The position numbers were made by a program, and so were the translations under genes. From the NCBI GenBank assembly GCA_014706385.1, contig JACGZH010000011.1, forward strand, positions 124,001-188,000: a DNA stretch of 64,000 nt, read 5' to 3'. Positions 59,328 through 64,000 of this stretch are shown one piece after another (positions within the stretch are counted from its first letter, which is position 1; each line of letters starts with the position of its first letter). This stretch comes from Phaffia rhodozyma. Its lineage: Eukaryota; Basidiomycota; Tremellomycetes; Cystofilobasidiales; Mrakiaceae. The notes below the pieces were generated by a model. It made no database searches. It saw only the letters and a list, made by a program, of their open reading frames with translations, and had not been told where the DNA came from.

Positions 59328-61044
59328 ATGGGATTATTCAGTTGTCTTTCTCCCGAAGCATTTGACGTCCCTTGCTCTGACACGCTGACCAACCAGACGC
59401 CTTCACAACCTCGGACCAAAATCAAGAAAGCAAGAGGTCTTCGGAAAGAGGATAATAATAGCCATTCCGTAAGTTGGCTCATCTTTGCTCTGAACCACAC
59501 AGCCAGCGAAATAATAACTATCCGTTATATTTCTTCCAACTTTAGGAAACATGCGCTCACAAAGTGGCTCCAGGAAGAATTTCTCCGATCGGACCGGTTG
59601 TTCTTCCTCCTTGCCACGCTCTCTCTTCAACTTCGCTACAAACTCCAAATGATGCTCCCTCAAGAAAATCTCAAATCGGTTCTCTTTTTTCGTTGTCGCC
59701 GTCCCCTTCACCATCTTCGCTGTCTTTGTCGCGATCGTCCTGCTCGCCGAGACCAGTGGTTGTTCACCTGTCAATGATTGGAAGAGAGTGCGAATGGGAA
59801 AATGAAGATAAGCAGCCAAAGAGACCTTCGAGACCGCGTCTTGGTAGATCTTTGGTCAGTCAGAAGTCTCTCTGTCTCTTCGTCTTTACCCATTCTTCTT
59901 ATCAGGATCAAACATGACTTAGAACCAAGACTTCAAACCCCATACCTCCAGACAGCTCCTCCAGCGGCGCCGACATTAGATGAAAAATACATATGCGACC
60001 CAGTTTCAGTGTCTCACCAGTCATCGAATCCTAAAGGAAGAAAAAGATCTTTGTCAACTGCCTCAGTGAGTTGGTTGTGTCCTTCCTTTTTTGCATCATA
60101 GTTCTCAGTCTCTGACTAGATCTTCGTATCGACAGGTCTCAGACCTTTCAAACACTAGATATCGCGCTCGGAACAGAAAATCCGAGTCCAATTCATCTGT
60201 GAGGCTAAGCTCAAGCTCTTCTCTCCTCTTTCTATTCAAACCAAAGCGAAACTTAACATCCAGTTTTTACATCTTTACTTTTTCGCCAATTTAGTCTGAT
60301 TGCCCAGACCTCGATCTAGCAAACATTGCCCCGGCTTCAAGTCTGAACGATTCGCTCATTGTGTTTCAGATGGATTTTGACAAACCAGCACCACTGGTCT
60401 CATCTCGCCCGCCATCGATCACTTCACCCACTTCCACCGCTATTGCTAGACCGATAAACACATCTTCTCTCATTCAAAATGACACTTCTCGTTCCAGAAC
60501 TATTTCAACCGCGTACCAATCGTACGAATACGACCATCCAGATTTTGATCTCCCACCCCTCTCGACAGACCTCACGATCACGCCCGACCTAGTCTCGTTG
60601 TCTTCATTTAAGTCTAGCTCATCCTTCTATCCCTCTCCTGAATCTTCCCCAGAAATTTTATGGGATTCTATGGCTCAAACGGACACGCAGCAAACATCAC
60701 CTGAGCGAAGATTGGCGGCACTAGCGGCGCTGATAGTGGACGCCCCGACTCCTAGGACATCGTTTGAGGCAGAAAACTCTATTCAGTCAAAGACCCAGTC
60801 CGAACGATGTCTTGCTGAATCATTTTCGGACCATTTGAACACTTCCAATGAGAAGGATAGCGCGCTTGAACCCGGCTTACAAAGCCGGGAGTCGTCGACA
60901 ACGAAAACAATCGCGAATAAACCGAGAGCATTAATCAAGAACGTGAACGGGCTGAAAGCTGAATGGAGGAAAAATAGAGAAGCGGCTACTTGGGGTGAAG
61001 AGCTTACTTGGGAATTCATTAAAGCTGTTAATGAAGGTCGGTAG
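59328..61044 (+). CDS. Serine-rich protein of unknown function with acylation-like N-terminus
   Basis: I do not recognise a domain. About six exons read through in frame: 59328 to about 59470 (MGLFSCLSPEAFDVPCSD), about 59547-59853, about 59906-60067, about 60137-60199, and about 60296-61044. The body is rich in Ser, Pro, Arg and Lys (PRPRLGRSL, NPKGRKRSLSTAS, RYRARNRKSES) with several R-x-x-S type phosphorylation-like sites. The last exon ends in a charged, conserved-looking helix (VNGLKAEWRKNREAATWGEE, then LTWEFIKAVNEGR) before TAG. MGLFSC has Gly2 and Cys6, compatible with N-myristoylation plus palmitoylation; this is inference. Convergent with the Gln-rich gene. Confidence 0.65.
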
Positions 61045-61505
61045 AGCTTCGTGTCAGGTAGAGATGAATACTATCGCCTTATCCTCTTTCTCTCTTCATG
61101 AGCTCTATTTACTTTGTTCGCTTATCTTGTATATCATATGCAAATCGCAAACACATACACACCACATAAGTTCACCTTCCTCTCTTTGTCTTTCTCTTGC
61201 GGTACATCGTGACACACTTCTCTCTCCGTTCTCTTGTATCATCACTAAGCCCGTCCAGAATTTCTGTACATGTCTCTGTTCATAACTCGTTCTTGGTCCC
61301 TTTTGGCTATTTTTTCTTTTCGTCCTCTTAACTCCTCGTCGATCAAATACTTCTCCTAATTTTGACTCCTTGTCACAAATAGCCTTATTTCCACCTCGCA
61401 GAAAATTTGGCTAACTCGAAAACATTGTCATGATCATCCAGACACATGCGCGCTCGCTCGCCCATTCGCTCACAACACATCCTCTTCCGGCAAGAGCAAC
61501 ACGTC
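61045..61505. other. Intergenic, convergent 3' regions
   Basis: T/C-rich sequence on the plus strand, consistent with the 3' untranslated region of the Ser-rich gene and the trailer of the Gln-rich gene. No coding frame is supported. Confidence 0.5.
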
Positions 61506-64000
61506 TCACCATTGGCTTCTCCCTGTTCCGGCTTCGGCCCCATTGCCTCTACCTCCCGCTCCCGCTCCTAACCCTGCCCCTCTACCCCCAAGTCCACCAC
61601 CACTATTTAAGATACTTAACAGACTCTGCGTTCCTCCACCGTTACCTACTGCTGCTCCATTTGAAATGACTTTGTTTGGGTCCGAACCACTGGCGGATGA
61701 GCCTAAGAGAATATTTTTCAGGTGATTATTATCGGTCAAGTCTCGATTCTGCCGCTGATCGTACTGCTGTGCTCGTTGTGTCTGTTGTTGCTGTTGTGAA
61801 ACCTGAGCACTCATCATCTGAAGATCATGTTGATTTGTCTGGGCATGCAGAACAGGGATCGGTCGATAGATCTCTTGTCGTTGCTCCAGTTGTTGCGATC
61901 GGTATTGGTGTTCTTGAGGCTGGTCAGCTTGAGAACGAGCGGACGACGATACAGACACTTGTTGATTTGGGGTCCCTATTGGGAAGGATGGCATAGAGGC
62001 AGAGGAGGAAACTTGGGTCGGAGCATAGGATGCAGGTATCTGTATTTGGAATTCATCAGCTGCTATTTGCTCCCTAAATTCGCTTCTTGGTTCCGCATTC
62101 AAGGCAGACGAATGAGGCAAACTGGGATGTCCTTGTTGCCTTGAGGATCCATGTAAAGGCCGTCTGGAACTCTGCTCCTGTTTCTCAGAAACATGTCCGT
62201 TGATAGCAAAAGATGATGCCAAAGGCGATTCGATTGAGGAAGAGGAATGTATGTGAGAGGTGGAAGGAGACTGATAGCCGACTGGTTGTTTGAACGATGA
62301 AGGAGGTGACTGGTGATGGTAACGATCGCCATGGTATTGTTGATGAAGCGGATGCTGGTGCTGATGACTCTGAGGTGTGTGGTTCAAATGCAAAGGAGGC
62401 TGAGGATAGGGTTGATACATTGTTTGCTGGTGAATGTTTATCGGTGAATGATGCTGAACGGGCGCCCGCTGATGACCATGACTGTTAGAGCTTGGATAAG
62501 GCTGGACGGAATGGCCAGTCTGATCATATTGACCAGGAAGCGGATGCTCAGATGCTGGTGGACGGACAGGTGTTGCCAAATAAGAGGAAGGAGATAGGAT
62601 GGAAGACGGGTGATCAATGTCGCTGTAACGATTGGTTTTGTAAGTTTGTGCAGGCCCGTGGCTAGTTATTTCGTTAGATCCTCTCGAAGCGTAAGTTGGC
62701 TGATGTGTTTCGGGCTGAATTAATGACTGCTGATGGTGTTGCCTTTGTTGTTGATGATGAGGCAACTTATGAACGGACGGAGGACTCAAGAACGTCTGAA
62801 GCAATGACATCTTGTCCTTTGATAGATTTTGAGCGGCCACGTTGATGTCCATACCGGCTGTTCGCATCATTGAGGGACTGTTTGTCGCCGACTCAAGTGG
62901 AGCACCCCACTGCTCAGTAGACTTTTTGAACCGATCCTCTCCTAGCGTAACCCGAGGCGCACCGTCCGACGTAACTGCCGAGTCCGAGAATGATGTCGAT
63001 GTTGATGAGTAAGATGGCATTGACTGCAGAGGAGCCACCCCTGACGAAGTTGCTGATGGCTGAAAGGTAGTGTGCAGAGGCGGCTGGAAAACAGATCGAA
63101 ATGTATCTGACTGTGGCTGTTTGTGATTGATCAAAGGGGATGGGTGGGCTGGATTGAGCAGAGCAAGCAGAGATGGATTCGGGGCTCGATGTAGGCCATT
63201 CCATTGTTGTTGTCCAACAGAAGAGATATTCGATTGGAGTTGAGGTTGAACATGATACATAGAGGCAGAAGCGGCAGTGCCAGCGCTGGTCGTAGAATAT
63301 TCCAAGGAAGAAGTTGAGGACGAGGCCGAGGAATGAAGAGTTATAGAGGTTTCAAAATCGCCAGGCGCGGGGCTGGAAGCCAGACTACTGAGTTCTGATG
63401 ATGTTATTGAAGGATTGATATCTGAATTTGCCCGAGCTTGAGGATGGCTCAATGTGATGTTACCAAACAAATTATCCAGCATTGAAATGGTTTCCTTTCC
63501 TGCTTCCGGGATCTTCGGCTTGGAGTCGGCTATGAAAGTAGGCACAGGCGTGTTTGTTCCTTTCGTTCTCTCTCCATCGTCGAGTGTGGCTGACTCGGAT
63601 TCATGACTATCGAGAAATCGTTTGAAAAGCTCGTCCAATGCGCTAATCGAATCTGATTTACTAGACGTGCCAGGTATTTCGGCCTCAGGTACTACAGGTT
63701 CTATTAAATCGAGCGGGAACGTTATTTGCTCATGCGTCGTGGAAGACTCCATCACATGAGAAACCAAGGAGTCGCTAGAAAGAGGACATGCCGGGGGAAC
63801 TAATGGTGTGATATCGCCGTTCTTGAGCAGATTCCGTGGTTTGTTTTGCTTGATGAATTGTTGAAGGAACCTGGAACGAATTGAACCGAAAAAAAGATGT
63901 ACACTATCAGCATAATCAGGCCGTATATACCGACTAGGATTGGTTTTATAAGGGAACAAAAACGTACTGGACAAAAGGAAGAATCATGTAGAATTTAAAG
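61506..64000 (-). CDS. Gln/Ser/His/Pro-rich protein with repeated short leucine motifs (5' end beyond window)
   Basis: The family is not recognised. The last exon runs from about 63870 to the stop at 61506 (about 785 codons). It is preceded by a piece of another exon (63968-64000) that joins in frame to read FKFYMILPFVQFLQQFIKQN. That hydrophobic helical segment looks like the end of a folded domain lying right of the window. The rest is low complexity: His/Gln-rich (62330-62480, 62700-62780), Ser-rich and finally Gly/Ala-rich (GGRGAGLGAGAGGRG). Scattered through it are short amphipathic leucine motifs: SALDELFKRFLDS, ISMLDNLFGNI, PSLLALLNP, KMSLLQTFLSP, LKNILLGSS and QSLLSILNSG. Such motifs in disordered Q-rich tails are typical of mRNA-decay factors such as Dcp2 and Pat1; this is only a hint. 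Confidence 0.7.

Noticed and set aside
1..64000. tRNA, rRNA genes or transposons
   Set aside because: I looked for B-box-like GGTTCGANTCC, long terminal repeats, transposase motifs and inverted repeats by eye and found none convincing. A tRNAscan and repeat-library search would be needed to exclude them.

Overview
The window looks like nuclear DNA of a basidiomycete yeast. Nearly every gene is broken by many short introns (about 40-150 nt, GTRNGT donors, CTRAC-like branch points), genes are densely packed on both strands, and the proteins have fungal architectures (Ufd2, Iml1, Slm1, Elp5, Erg28, Cse1, Vip1-type RRM protein). Intron density and moderate GC fit Tremellomycetes, for example Cystofilobasidiales such as Phaffia/Xanthophyllomyces. 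That placement is inference; nothing in the window fixes the species. I saw no mobile element, CRISPR array or tRNA gene.

Left third (1-18.4 kb): the 5' part of the ubiquitin-chain E4 gene UFD2 (minus, cut by the left edge), divergent from a probable mitochondrial single-span protein (plus). Then an F-box/LRR-like gene (minus), a 2.1 kb gene-poor stretch, a 71-residue probable mitochondrial protein (minus), a Vip1-family RRM protein (plus) and a major-facilitator transporter with a hydrophilic central loop (plus).

Middle (18.4-40 kb): the large GATOR1/SEACIT subunit gene IML1 (plus), then glycerol kinase GUT1 (minus) head-to-head with Elongator subunit ELP5 (plus) across a promoter with a dense GGTTAY motif cluster. 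Next comes a gene whose three-domain layout matches LARP7/Pof8 telomerase-type La-related proteins. A 1.26 kb island of simple repeats with two minisatellites follows, then SLM1 (plus), which has C-ending codon bias.

Right part (40-64 kb): a membrane-anchored pepsin-type aspartic protease with a long cytosolic tail (minus). A 2-oxoglutarate/Fe(II) oxygenase (minus) and an allantoate/pantothenate-type transporter (plus) diverge from a promoter carrying clustered GATA sites and a Gcn4-like site. Then a DUF202 membrane protein (minus), a YFH7/uridine-kinase-like P-loop kinase (plus), the nuclear export receptor CSE1 (minus) head-to-head with the ergosterol scaffold gene ERG28 (plus), a Ser-rich protein with an acylation-like N-terminus (plus), and a Gln/Ser-rich protein with repeated short leucine motifs cut by the right edge (minus).

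Most genes are unrelated housekeeping functions. IML1 (TORC1 control) and SLM1 (TORC2 effector) both serve TOR signalling but are separated by other genes. The one pair that looks like a functional unit is the oxygenase-transporter pair. Exon boundaries were assigned by eye from splice signals and reading frame, so gene spans are firmer than individual junctions.
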